DNA from: JBAYGJ01 sp041666685
GTDB taxonomy: Bacteria; Patescibacteriota; Patescibacteriia; UBA10025; JAHIVO01
Length of the DNA stretch: 15,876 nt
Direction of reading: 5' to 3'
Assembly: GCA_041666685.1 (NCBI GenBank)
Contig: JBAYGJ010000021.1
Span: forward strand, 1-15,876
A program made the translations under genes and the position numbers. The notes beneath the pieces were generated by a model. The model had not been told where the DNA came from. It ran no database searches and saw only the letters and a list, made by a program, of their open reading frames with translations. This document shows positions 1-5,974 of the stretch, piece by piece; the stretch's first letter is position 1, and the number at the start of each line of letters is the position of its first letter.

Positions 1-44
1 AACCCTTCGGCTCCTCCTCGGCAGGCTCGGAGTCGCTCAGGGTT
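1..44. repeat. Imperfect intergenic hairpin before dinB
   Basis: AACCCT at 1-6 is the exact reverse complement of AGGGTT at 39-44, with further CTCC/GGAG complementarity inside. It is followed by a T-rich stretch (GTTATT), so it may act as a weak plus-strand terminator of an upstream gene outside the window. The core (CCCTTCGG ... CTCAGGG) resembles short palindromic intergenic elements found in many bacterial genomes; copy number in this genome cannot be judged from one window. Confidence 0.4.
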
Positions 45-59
45 GTTATTGATTAAACT

Positions 60-1313
60 ATGACTACACCACGCATTATCCTTCACTTTGACATGAACTC
101 ATACTTCGCCTCAGTCGAGCAACAGGCGAATCCGTTTTTGCGCGGGAAGCCGGTAGGGGTGTGTTCGACCATGTCGCGGCGAGGCTGTATTATCGCTTCG
201 TCAAAAGAGGCCAAGGCATCCGGCATCAAGACCGGCTGCCGCGTGGATGAGGCTTTATTATTAAATCCACAAGTTCAATTAGTCGAGGTCGACCCGCCCA
301 AGTACCGTTCCACCACGCAGGCAATTTTTGGTTTATGTGCTGAGTATACGGAGGATATTGAGGCGTATTCGATTGATGAGGCGTTCATGAACCTGACCGG
401 CACGGTGCAGACGTTCGACCAGGCCAAAACGATCGGTGAAACGATCCAACATCGTATAAAAGATGAAGTAGGCGAGTGGCTGGGATCGTCCATGGGCATC
501 AGCCATACCCGCTGGCTGGCCAAGTTTGGCAGTGATACTGCGCCGAAGGGCGGTATCGTTATCTTGACGAAAGAGAATTTGCCCCAGTATCTTTTGGGGA
601 GAGATCTGAAAGAGGCGTGGGGCATTGCCGATGCGATATCCGGCCGGCTGCACATGCTCGGCATCGCGACGCTGGACGAACTGGCTCAATATCCAGTACA
701 GAACCTTATGACTGCGTTTGGCATGATGGGCTATTATTTGTGGGCGAACGTGAACGGTATTGAGCTCTCAGGCATCGAGGCCAAGCGCCCGCCGAAGACT
801 ATAGGCCATTCGCATGTACTAAAAAAAAGAGATTTTGATCAGCGGTTCCATATGGCGGTGCTGATGCGCCTGGCTGAACGAACCGGCCGGCGGCTGCGGG
901 AACAGGGCTATGAGGGGCATGGGTTTTATTATTACGTCCAGTTTGACCATCGGCCGAGCATCGGCGGGAGCCACCGGGTGCACCGGCCGATCGTGTCATC
1001 GGCAGAAATTTTCCGGCTGGCATGGGAGCGGATCAGCCCGGTGGTGGCCAAGGACCCGCCGGCTCAGTTTGCGCTGGGCCTGTTCGGTTTGCGGCCGCGG
1101 ACCGACCAGCTGGAATTTTTTACTGACAAGAAATTGTCACTGGAATTATCCAGGGCACTGGACGAGATCAACGGCCGGTACGGAGAAGAGACGATCGTAC
1201 AAGGACCGCTATTGAAACTGGACCATAAACATGCACCGGACCGGGTCGGGTTCCGCAAGACTGTGGAGGCGGAATTTGGCGGGATGAGTAATCTGACCAT
1301 GAGTGAGGAATAA
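60..1313 (+). CDS. dinB: Y-family DNA polymerase (DinB / Pol IV-like)
   Basis: Error-prone translesion polymerase that copies past damaged template bases; cytoplasmic, acts at stalled forks. The N-terminal palm/finger domain carries the family motifs: the first metal-binding Asp is D11 in HFDMNSYFASVE, F16 sits at the steric-gate position that excludes ribonucleotides, and D106/E107 in YSIDEAF complete the catalytic triad. A helix-hairpin-helix-like thumb segment follows at about 185-215 (GIADAISGRLHMLGI), then a little-finger domain to about 345. QLEFF at 350-354 resembles a sliding-clamp binding motif placed before a conserved-looking RALDEINGRYGEETI segment. At 417 residues it is longer than E. 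coli Pol IV (351). The residue two after D11 is Asn where Pol IV has Asp; that position is not a metal ligand. No SD precedes ATG 60. The genuine catalytic residues argue for an active enzyme. Confidence 0.95.
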   Translation: MTTPRIILHFDMNSYFASVEQQANPFLRGKPVGVCSTMSRRGCIIASSKEAKASGIKTGCRVDEALLLNPQVQLVEVDPPKYRSTTQAIFGLCAEYTEDIEAYSIDEAFMNLTGTVQTFDQAKTIGETIQHRIKDEVGEWLGSSMGISHTRWLAKFGSDTAPKGGIVILTKENLPQYLLGRDLKEAWGIADAISGRLHMLGIATLDELAQYPVQNLMTAFGMMGYYLWANVNGIELSGIEAKRPPKTIGHSHVLKKRDFDQRFHMAVLMRLAERTGRRLREQGYEGHGFYYYVQFDHRPSIGGSHRVHRPIVSSAEIFRLAWERISPVVAKDPPAQFALGLFGLRPRTDQLEFFTDKKLSLELSRALDEINGRYGEETIVQGPLLKLDHKHAPDRVGFRKTVEAEFGGMSNLTMSEE

Positions 1314-1344
1314 AAAAGAACCCCGGCCAAATGACGCAGGGTTC
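1312..1344 (-). terminator. Intrinsic terminator, minus strand
   Basis: Minus strand reads GAACCC (1344-1339), 15-nt loop, GGGTTC (1323-1318), then six T (1317-1312). It overlaps the end of dinB and ends a minus-strand transcript coming from 1690. On the plus strand the same hairpin is followed by a weaker T-rich run (GTTATTTTG), so it may also end dinB. Confidence 0.75.
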
Positions 1345-1686
1345 GTTATTTTGTGCAGCGAGTGCCAGCTAACCCCAGGAGAAGGGTTCACCCTGGGACG
1401 TGCCGGAGCACGTACCCATTCGAGGGCCTGCCGGGAAAGACAGGAAGGAGCGTGGCTCGTTCGAGCGGAGCCGTCTCTTAGTCGCACGGGGACAAGTGCC
1501 GGAATCGCCGCGCGGCAGAAATACACGCGGTGACAATCCATGAGCTGGACCGATTCTGAAAAACGTCAGTAAGGGAATCGGCGTGATCGCATGGCGCGAA
1601 GTGTAAAAAATAACCCATGAAGCCCAATGAAGAAAGCGTGCTCGATCTCCCGAATAAAGCCACTCGCTGCATGAAAAAGGACCAAA
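1312..1686 (-). ncRNA. Candidate structured non-coding RNA, about 370 nt, unassigned
   Basis: This 400-bp gap has no convincing ORF but shows RNA-gene architecture on the minus strand. A sigma70-type promoter lies at 1692-1720 and an intrinsic terminator at 1312-1344. The segment at 1661-1671 is perfectly complementary over 11 bp to 1354-1364, about 290 nt away, which would be a closing stem (a G-T pair extends it). Inside are several hairpins: 1398-1413 (6-bp stem, UCCG loop of the UNCG type closed by C-G on the minus strand), 1374-1379/1392-1397 (CCCAGG/CCTGGG), 1455-1466 (GCTCG/CGAGC), 1507-1516 (self-complementary GCCGCGCGGC) and 1550-1556/1575-1581 (CCGATTC/GAATCGG). I looked for RNase P (GAGGAAAGUCC), tmRNA ends, SRP helix 8 and 6S-like rod folding and found none. 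The long closing stem plus terminator is seen; that it is a functional RNA is inferred. Confidence 0.6.
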
Positions 1687-1691
1687 AAAAC

Positions 1692-1720
1692 AGCATATCA
1701 TTTTTTTAAATACATGTCAA
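1692..1720 (-). promoter_or_regulatory. sigma70-type promoter for the minus-strand RNA
   Basis: Minus strand: TTGACA (1720-1715), 17-bp spacer, TATGCT (1697-1692). The -35 box overlaps the trpB stop codon. Predicted start near 1685, about 14 nt before the closing stem of the candidate RNA. Confidence 0.6.
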
Positions 1721-2922
1721 TGATTTAGACGTTCAGCAACGTAGTCCACATCCTTATCGCCGCGGCCGGAGAGATTTACGATGATGATCGTATCCGATGG
1801 TAGTTTTGGTGCCCGTTTGATTACCTCAGCAACTGCATGGGCACTTTCTAATGCCGGGATTATCCCTTCGACGTGCGTCAGTATCTGGAATGCGTCAAGC
1901 GCTTCCTGGTCGCTTGCCGTAACATATTCCACTCGGCCGGTATCTTTGAAATATGCATGGGTTGGGCCGATACCCGGGTAATCCAGTCCGGATGCGATGG
2001 AGTGTACTGAAGCAGGTTGTCCGTCCGTATTCTGCAAAAGATAGGTAAACATGCCGTGGATGGCACCGGGCTGGCCGTATGTCAGCGTGGCGGCGTGTTC
2101 GCCCAGTTTTGACCCTTTGCCGCTCGGCTCGACGCCGACCATGCGCACGTCATCATCGAGAAATTCATGGAATAATCCGATGGCGTTTGAACCGCCGCCG
2201 ACACAGGCGATCAGGTAGTCCGGCAAACGGCCGGCCTGGTCCAGAATCTGCCGGCGAGTTTCGCGTCCGACGATTGACTGGAAATCCCGAACCATCATCG
2301 GGTATGGGTGCGGACCGACTACCGACCCGATCCCAAAAAATGTGGTTTCCGCTTCCTGGATGTATGTTTGGAACGCGCTGTCGACCGCGTCTTTGAGGCA
2401 TTGGCCGCCGTCTGTGACGGTCACGACTTTTGCCCCAAGCAATTGCATCCTGATGACATTGGGGTGCTGTTTGGCTACGTCGATAGCACCCATGTGGATT
2501 TCGCATTTCAATCCGACGATAGCCGCTGCGGTGGCGAGCGCTACGCCATGCTGGCCTGCACCTGTTTCTGCCAGTAGTCTCTTTTTTCCCATTCGTTTTG
2601 CCAATAGCGCTTCCCCCAGGCAGTGGTTGATCTTATGCGCGCCGGTGTGGTTGAGGTCTTCTCTCTTGAAATAGATCTGTGCGCCGCCCAGCTGTTCAGT
2701 GAGGCGCCGGGCCAGGTACAAAGGTGAAGGTCGGCCGACATAATCGCGTAGCAATTCCGCATATTCGCGGATAAATTCCGGATCGTTTTTCGCTTCGTCA
2801 TATGCGACCGCGACGTCATCCAATATTTTTTTCAGTTCAGGCGGGACTATTTGTCCTCCGTATCTTCCGAAGTATCCCAGGTTATCCGGCATTTTTTTGA
2901 GAGATGATTGGTTGATTTTCAT
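1717..2922 (-). CDS. trpB: Tryptophan synthase beta chain
   Basis: PLP enzyme that condenses indole with L-serine to L-tryptophan; cytoplasmic. 401 residues, the usual length of TrpB1. The PLP lysine is K97 in NHTGAHKINH, the catalytic glutamate is E119 in LLAETGAGQHGVA, and the phosphate-binding glycine loop is CVGGGSNAIG near 239-248. N-terminal YFGRYGGQIVPPEL is typical of the TrpA-associated type rather than TrpB2. No trpA or other trp genes lie in the window, so it may work as a stand-alone indole-salvage enzyme, or its partner is elsewhere. The ATG at 2922 fits the family N-terminus; no SD precedes it. Upstream is a leader peptide and attenuator-like hairpin set, implying control by tryptophan supply. 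Identity is certain; the salvage role is inference. Confidence 0.97.
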   Translation of the reverse strand: MKINQSSLKKMPDNLGYFGRYGGQIVPPELKKILDDVAVAYDEAKNDPEFIREYAELLRDYVGRPSPLYLARRLTEQLGGAQIYFKREDLNHTGAHKINHCLGEALLAKRMGKKRLLAETGAGQHGVALATAAAIVGLKCEIHMGAIDVAKQHPNVIRMQLLGAKVVTVTDGGQCLKDAVDSAFQTYIQEAETTFFGIGSVVGPHPYPMMVRDFQSIVGRETRRQILDQAGRLPDYLIACVGGGSNAIGLFHEFLDDDVRMVGVEPSGKGSKLGEHAATLTYGQPGAIHGMFTYLLQNTDGQPASVHSIASGLDYPGIGPTHAYFKDTGRVEYVTASDQEALDAFQILTHVEGIIPALESAHAVAEVIKRAPKLPSDTIIIVNLSGRGDKDVDYVAERLNH

Positions 2923-3010
2923 AGATACATAAGTAAGTTAATATTCATGCAAATTCACTCGATGGTATTGCCAACGTTCGGTGCATCTGTTGTAGAATGT
3001 ATATTTTGTC

Positions 3011-3090
3011 ATAATAAAAAAATCCCCGCTGTCCGGGGAGTGTTGGTGATTATCGTGGAGACGAAAGCACTACCCGGCGCAACGGGTAAT
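3011..3090 (-). promoter_or_regulatory. Transcription attenuator upstream of trpB
   Basis: Three mutually exclusive hairpins on the minus strand. Pause hairpin 1:2: ATTACCCG (3090-3083) with CGGGTAGT (3076-3069). Antiterminator 2:3: CCGGGTAGTG (3077-3068) with CACTCCCCGG (3042-3033), 9 of 10 pairs. Terminator 3:4: TCCCCG (3039-3034), loop GACAG, CGGGGA (3028-3023), followed by seven T and TTATTAT-like sequence to 3011. Segment 2 is shared by the first two and segment 3 by the last two, the logic of a ribosome-mediated attenuator. A ribosome stalled on the Trp codon (3096-3094) would cover segment 1 and allow 2:3; one reaching the TAG (3072-3070) would cover segment 2 and allow termination. 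trpB starts 89 nt after the T tract. Confidence 0.72.
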
Positions 3091-3126
3091 GTTCCAAATC
3101 TGTTGAGATGTCTTTATAATATTCAT
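3070..3126 (-). CDS. Putative trp leader peptide (18 aa)
   Basis: ATG at 3126 opens an 18-codon frame, MNIIKTSQQIWNITRCAG, ending in TAG at 3072-3070. It holds a single Trp codon (3096-3094) three nucleotides before hairpin segment 1, and its stop codon lies inside segment 2. That placement is what a leader peptide sensing Trp-tRNA needs. Classical trpL peptides have tandem Trp codons, so one Trp is weaker evidence. No SD is visible; the predicted transcription start is only about 4 nt upstream, so it would be translated from a near-leaderless mRNA, as SRAP in this window also appears to be. The peptide itself probably has no other function. Confidence 0.5.
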   Translation of the reverse strand: MNIIKTSQQIWNITRCAG

Positions 3127-3136
3127 AGGTGGATCA

Positions 3137-3165
3137 AGTCTAGCAGATGTGTATTTTTATTGCAA
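3137..3165 (-). promoter_or_regulatory. Possible promoter of the trpB leader
   Basis: Minus strand: TTGCAA (3165-3160), 17-bp spacer, TAGACT (3142-3137), start near 3130. Boxes are 4/6 matches each, so this is tentative; support comes from its position just before the leader peptide. Confidence 0.4.
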
Positions 3166-3342
3166 GTATTCCAACTGAGAACAATGCTGACAATGACATT
3201 GGTCTTTGGTTGGCGAATTAGTTGGTTTTGTGTTTTTTGAAAGGTTCCTAACCGTGATAGCGTAGTATGGTTGAAGGGGGAGTTTACTCCTCTTTTCACC
3301 CCCAAATGTTTGCTCTTTGCAATGTATTATTAACTGACTAAG
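3166..3342. other. Intergenic stretch without a recognisable gene
   Basis: Part of the 540-bp gap between trpB and the sigma factor. A 110-codon plus-strand frame (2908-3240) runs antisense through the attenuator, and its composition is not protein-like. A small inverted repeat GGAGT-TT-ACTCC nested in GGGGG/CCCCC lies near 3276-3303 and could be a weak hairpin. Nothing else is seen. Confidence 0.4.
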
Positions 3343-3379
3343 CCAAAACCTCCGCCCATTCGTTATACGGAGGTTTTGG
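3343..3379. terminator. 12-bp perfect hairpin, bidirectional terminator-like
   Basis: CCAAAACCTCCG (3343-3354) and CGGAGGTTTTGG (3368-3379) are exact reverse complements around a 13-nt loop. A run of A and a run of T sit inside the arms, a common layout of bidirectional intrinsic terminators. No gene obviously ends here on either strand; it may insulate the downstream sigma factor promoter. Confidence 0.6.
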
Positions 3380-3408
3380 TGTACTGATTCCTTTTTTTGG
3401 CTGTGAAA

Positions 3409-3436
3409 TTGCAGTGAAAAGGAAAAATGCTATACT
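3409..3436 (+). promoter_or_regulatory. Promoter of the ECF sigma operon
   Basis: TTGCAG (3409-3414), 16-bp spacer, TATACT (3431-3436) with an upstream TGC giving an extended -10. Predicted start near 3443, leader about 22 nt. It looks like a housekeeping promoter rather than an ECF-type autoregulated one. Confidence 0.55.
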
Positions 3437-3464
3437 TGGGCATTAATCAGGTATCTACCGCCTT

Positions 3465-4061
3465 ATGCCTACACCAGAAGAATACCAATTAAAAAGTGAC
3501 GAGGAGTTAGTAATCATGACATTGGCTGACCAGGAAGTTTTTTTGTATTTGATGAAGCGTTACGAAAGCAAATTACTCAGGTATGTGAACCGTACATTCA
3601 GTACGCGGAATGAGGATGCGGAGGATATTGTACAGGAGAGCTTCATCAACGCGTACAGGTATTTGAACAGTTTTGACCAGAGATTGAAATTTTCATCCTG
3701 GCTTTACCGGATTGCCCATAACGCTGCGGTCAGCTATTTTCGGAAAGCCAAGGCTCGACCCCAACTGATCGACTCGGAGGATAGTGATCTGATCCTGGAG
3801 AAGATTGCCTCTGATTATGACCTTGAGCAAGAGACACATGTCAAATTGACTGGCGAAAAAGTCCGCGACGTGCTTGAATATCTTGATCCGAAATACCGAG
3901 AAGTGCTTGTTCTGCGCTATTTGGAAAACAAAGAATACCAGGAGATTTCGGATATCCTGCAAAAACCGATCGGAACGATCGGCACCTTGCTTAACCGGGC
4001 GAAAAAACATTTCGTCAACCACGCCCAGACCAAGACATTACATTTAGAAGAAACAGTATGA
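3465..4061 (+). CDS. ECF-type RNA polymerase sigma factor
   Basis: Sigma70-family subunit that redirects RNA polymerase to a dedicated promoter set. 198 residues with two domains: region 2 at about 30-95 (AEDIVQESFINAYRYL, then SSWLYRIAHNAAVSYFRK) and region 4 at about 135-188 (DPKYREVLVLRYLENKEYQEIS, then a helix-turn-helix with PIGTIGTLLNRAKKHF). Regions 1 and 3 are absent, which defines the ECF (group 4) class. A charged 35-residue linker (about 100-135) separates the domains. Its last codons overlap the next gene by 4 nt (ATGA), so the two are co-translated, and the partner is a membrane protein, as expected for an anti-sigma factor. Target promoters are not identifiable here. No SD before ATG 3465. 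Confidence 0.93.
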   Translation: MPTPEEYQLKSDEELVIMTLADQEVFLYLMKRYESKLLRYVNRTFSTRNEDAEDIVQESFINAYRYLNSFDQRLKFSSWLYRIAHNAAVSYFRKAKARPQLIDSEDSDLILEKIASDYDLEQETHVKLTGEKVRDVLEYLDPKYREVLVLRYLENKEYQEISDILQKPIGTIGTLLNRAKKHFVNHAQTKTLHLEETV

Positions 4062-4846
4062 ACACGATCAGCGACCAGGCATTAGAAAAACTGAAAAGCC
4101 AGCACATGAAGCCCATCCCGCGCTGGGAATTTCTGCTTAAGGATTCGGTTATCTGGGCCGGTTTCATGGTGGCAGTACTTGTCGGCAGTGTCGCATATTG
4201 CGTCGCCCTGTTCCTGCTGACCACTCAGGACTGGGATTTGTACAGGTATGTAGGCAGTAACGCATTTGCCGATGCGTTATCCGGCCTGCCGTATTTATGG
4301 CTGATTATTTTATTATTATTCGTTTTATTGGCAATGTATAATTTCCGTCACACGCAGTCGGGCTATCGGTACCGCGTCTGGGGCGTGATCGTGGCCAGCA
4401 TCGGAGCCAGTATCGTTATAGGCAGCGTACTGCATGTTACGGGCTTCGGGAATTATCTGGATCGGGTGATGGCGGACAATCTTCCGGTTTACCGGCAGCT
4501 CACGCCCGACCGCCAATCGGTTTGGACTCAGCCGGAAAAGGGGCTGTTATCCGGAAAAATACTTACACCTGAAAATCTGTTGCCCAATACCGTCACCATC
4601 AGGGATTTTAAGGGCAAGAAATGGCTCATTAGCGTCAACTCGGCCTTGGTTGACCCTAGTGTCCGGCTGGAAATCGGCCAATATATTAAGCTTGTTGGCC
4701 AAAAGACCAGTACGGGCCAGTTTCAGGCCACCCATATCATGCCCTGGAATATGCAGCGCTGGATTGAGGAGTATGAAACAAGCCAAGACCAAAGTATTTT
4801 ATTTTTTACTAATCCTGGGCAATCATTCATCATCCGGTATAATTGA
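4058..4846 (+). CDS. Three-TM membrane protein, putative anti-sigma factor
   Basis: 262 residues. A 30-residue N-terminal cytoplasmic segment is followed by TM helices at about 31-54, 77-95 and 107-127; the loop after TM2 is Arg-rich, so by the positive-inside rule the 135-residue C-terminal domain faces outside. That domain (about 160-235) reads like a small beta-rich fold (GKILTPENLLPNTVTIRDFKGKKW...) and could be a sensor. The start codon overlaps the stop of the ECF sigma gene in ATGA, the classic arrangement for a sigma/anti-sigma pair. No zinc-type HxxxCxxC anti-sigma motif is present and the N-terminus is short, so it is not a recognised anti-sigma family. Function is inferred from context only. 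Confidence 0.75.
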   Translation: MNTISDQALEKLKSQHMKPIPRWEFLLKDSVIWAGFMVAVLVGSVAYCVALFLLTTQDWDLYRYVGSNAFADALSGLPYLWLIILLLFVLLAMYNFRHTQSGYRYRVWGVIVASIGASIVIGSVLHVTGFGNYLDRVMADNLPVYRQLTPDRQSVWTQPEKGLLSGKILTPENLLPNTVTIRDFKGKKWLISVNSALVDPSVRLEIGQYIKLVGQKTSTGQFQATHIMPWNMQRWIEEYETSQDQSILFFTNPGQSFIIRYN

Positions 4847-5206
4847 TGAAATAAGTATAACGAGGGTAGGCGTACTATTGGTGCAAGGTCGATAGAACCA
4901 TAGCATCAATAATCTGCGTTTTTACAGCCGTTGCGAATATTCCGTCAGCTATTCATTAGCCACCGGTATCCAAATTGCCGGCTAGAGACCTCGGCTACTA
5001 CATCAGGATAGAATTTTAATAGCATGATGAGAATATGAGGAAGGTTTATGGGAACTGAAGAGCCGGTTCCATGCGATACTTGATAATTGTGAACGTACTC
5101 AGGTTGCACCCCCGACCGTACACACACGATTACTCAGGTGTTAAAAAAACTCACCGCCATGTGGCATATGATGTTATGGGATTCATGAGAAGCGTAAATC
5201 TGCAGG
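4847..5206. other. Gap without a recognised gene
   Basis: About 360 bp between the convergent sigma operon and SRAP gene. Frames here are short and lack protein-like composition. A local hairpin GGAAC ... GTTCC lies near 5051-5070. AT-rich parts are mixed with GC-rich parts and I find no clear promoter. The plus-strand terminator at its right end implies that some plus-strand transcript (sigma-operon 3' UTR or an RNA gene) crosses it. Confidence 0.4.
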
Positions 5207-5239
5207 GCAGCTCCGAACAGGGGCTGCTTCTTGTTTCTT
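5207..5239 (+). terminator. Intrinsic terminator, plus strand
   Basis: GCAGCTCC (5207-5214), loop GAACA, GGGGCTGC (5220-5227): eight pairs including one G-T, followed by TTCTTGTTTCTT. It lies 360 nt after the sigma operon and its tail overlaps the stop codon of the convergent SRAP gene. Confidence 0.65.
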
Positions 5240-5891
5240 ATATTTGGAGCAGAATGTCCGGAGAATCGTTTCTCACGGCATTAACGCGTGGAGAAACTGC
5301 ATACATTTTCATCATGCCAGCGGGGTACGGCTTGAGAACGGCCAGCGCTGCTTCAGTATCTGCAGAAGGGTCAGTCCACAAGGATTCATATTGGGGCGGG
5401 AGGATCACTGGCATCCGGTCATGGAGTTTGCCGACCAGTGCGTTCGCCGGGACAGTGATGATTGAAAAGGTTGGTATTGCTTCTCCGTTTGGCAGTGTAT
5501 ACGACTCCCAGATGCCGGCGAAGGAAAATGCCTGTTCGTCGTCCAGCATGATCCGATAGGGAATTTTTTGTTCTCCCCGTCTGTCCCATTCAAAAAAACT
5601 GTCCGCAAGCACGAGACAGCGTCTTTTGTTCAGGGCATTTTTGAAAGAAGGTTTTTGTCCAATAGTTTCCGCCCGGGCATTGATCAGCGGATGCGTCGGT
5701 TTTGTTTTTATCCATGACGGTACGAGGCCCCATTGTCCGACAATGATCAAATGTGGACTTGTATTCAGGATGACCGGCAGTTTTTCGGTCGGCGCGGCAT
5801 TGTAATGGCGCGGCAAGGGCATGGCGATCTGGGCTTGCCATCGCTCTTCAAGGATGTCGTCTTTTGAAAAAAAAGAATATCGTCCGCACAT
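5238..5891 (-). CDS. yedK: SRAP-domain abasic-site DNA-protein crosslinking protein (HMCES/YedK)
   Basis: Protects abasic sites in single-stranded DNA by forming a thiazolidine crosslink with its N-terminal cysteine. 217 residues, full family length. MCGRYSFF places catalytic C2 next to the start, exposed after Met removal. The other active-site residues are present: N71 in NARAET, E101 in DSFFEW and H157 in HDRMPV, matching E. coli YedK N75, E105 and H160. The ATG at 5891 is fixed by the requirement for Cys2. A TATACT -10 box ends 8 nt before the ATG, so the mRNA is probably leaderless. Together with the DinB-like polymerase it gives the window two damage-tolerance functions, though they are 4 kb apart and not in one operon. 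Confidence 0.95.
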   Translation of the reverse strand: MCGRYSFFSKDDILEERWQAQIAMPLPRHYNAAPTEKLPVILNTSPHLIIVGQWGLVPSWIKTKPTHPLINARAETIGQKPSFKNALNKRRCLVLADSFFEWDRRGEQKIPYRIMLDDEQAFSFAGIWESYTLPNGEAIPTFSIITVPANALVGKLHDRMPVILPPQYESLWTDPSADTEAALAVLKPYPAGMMKMYAVSPRVNAVRNDSPDILLQI

Positions 5892-5899
5892 ATATGGGT

Positions 5900-5905
5900 A
5901 GTATA
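5900..5905 (-). promoter_or_regulatory. -10 box of SRAP gene, leaderless transcript
   Basis: Minus strand TATACT (5905-5900), with only 8 nt to the ATG at 5891, so transcription should start within about 1-3 nt of the start codon. No good -35 is visible; its place is occupied by the T tract of the upstream terminator. Confidence 0.5.
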
Positions 5906-5920
5906 CAATATTTTGTTAAT

Positions 5921-5950
5921 AAAAAAAGCCGATCGGGTGACCGGACTTTT
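5921..5950 (-). terminator. Intrinsic terminator of the small 88-aa gene
   Basis: Minus strand: AAAAG-T-CCGG (5950-5941), 8-nt loop, TCGGCTTTT (5932-5924) and a T run to 5921. The stem has nine pairs with one bulged T and one G-T pair. It sits 25 nt after the stop at 5975. Confidence 0.65.
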
Positions 5951-5974
5951 CAGAAGGGGGGAGCGGAGGGTGAA

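Noticed and set aside
1303..1541. ORFs on both strands in the dinB-trpB gap
   Set aside because: They overlap the hairpin-rich segment, lack start signals and recognisable domains; open frames follow from high GC in the stems.
1312..1690. RNase P RNA, tmRNA, SRP RNA or tRNA
   Set aside because: Size and closing stem suggested RNase P, but the GAGGAAAGUCC core is missing; no tRNA-like T arm with matching acceptor, no SRP helix 8 motif.
3011..3126. T-box riboswitch before trpB
   Set aside because: TTTCGTCTCC near 3056-3065 recalls a T-box terminator arm, but the conserved T-box sequence and a complementary downstream arm are absent; the three-hairpin attenuator explains the pairing better.
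2908..3240. 110-codon plus-strand ORF upstream of the sigma factor
   Set aside because: It runs antisense through the trpB start and the attenuator, has no SD or promoter, and its composition is not protein-like.
4773..4895. Short ORF beginning MKQAKTKVFYFLLILG overlapping the end of the putative anti-sigma gene
   Set aside because: It has a hydrophobic start like a signal peptide and a GAGGAG nearby, but the SD is only 1 nt from the ATG and the frame lies mostly inside another gene.
5030..5120. Group II intron domain V remnant
   Set aside because: GAAGAGCCGG looked similar to the domain V start, but the required complementary 3' arm and bulge are not there and no reverse transcriptase is nearby.
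5071..5559. 162-codon plus-strand ORF
   Set aside because: Most of it is antisense to the SRAP gene, whose catalytic residues are all conserved.
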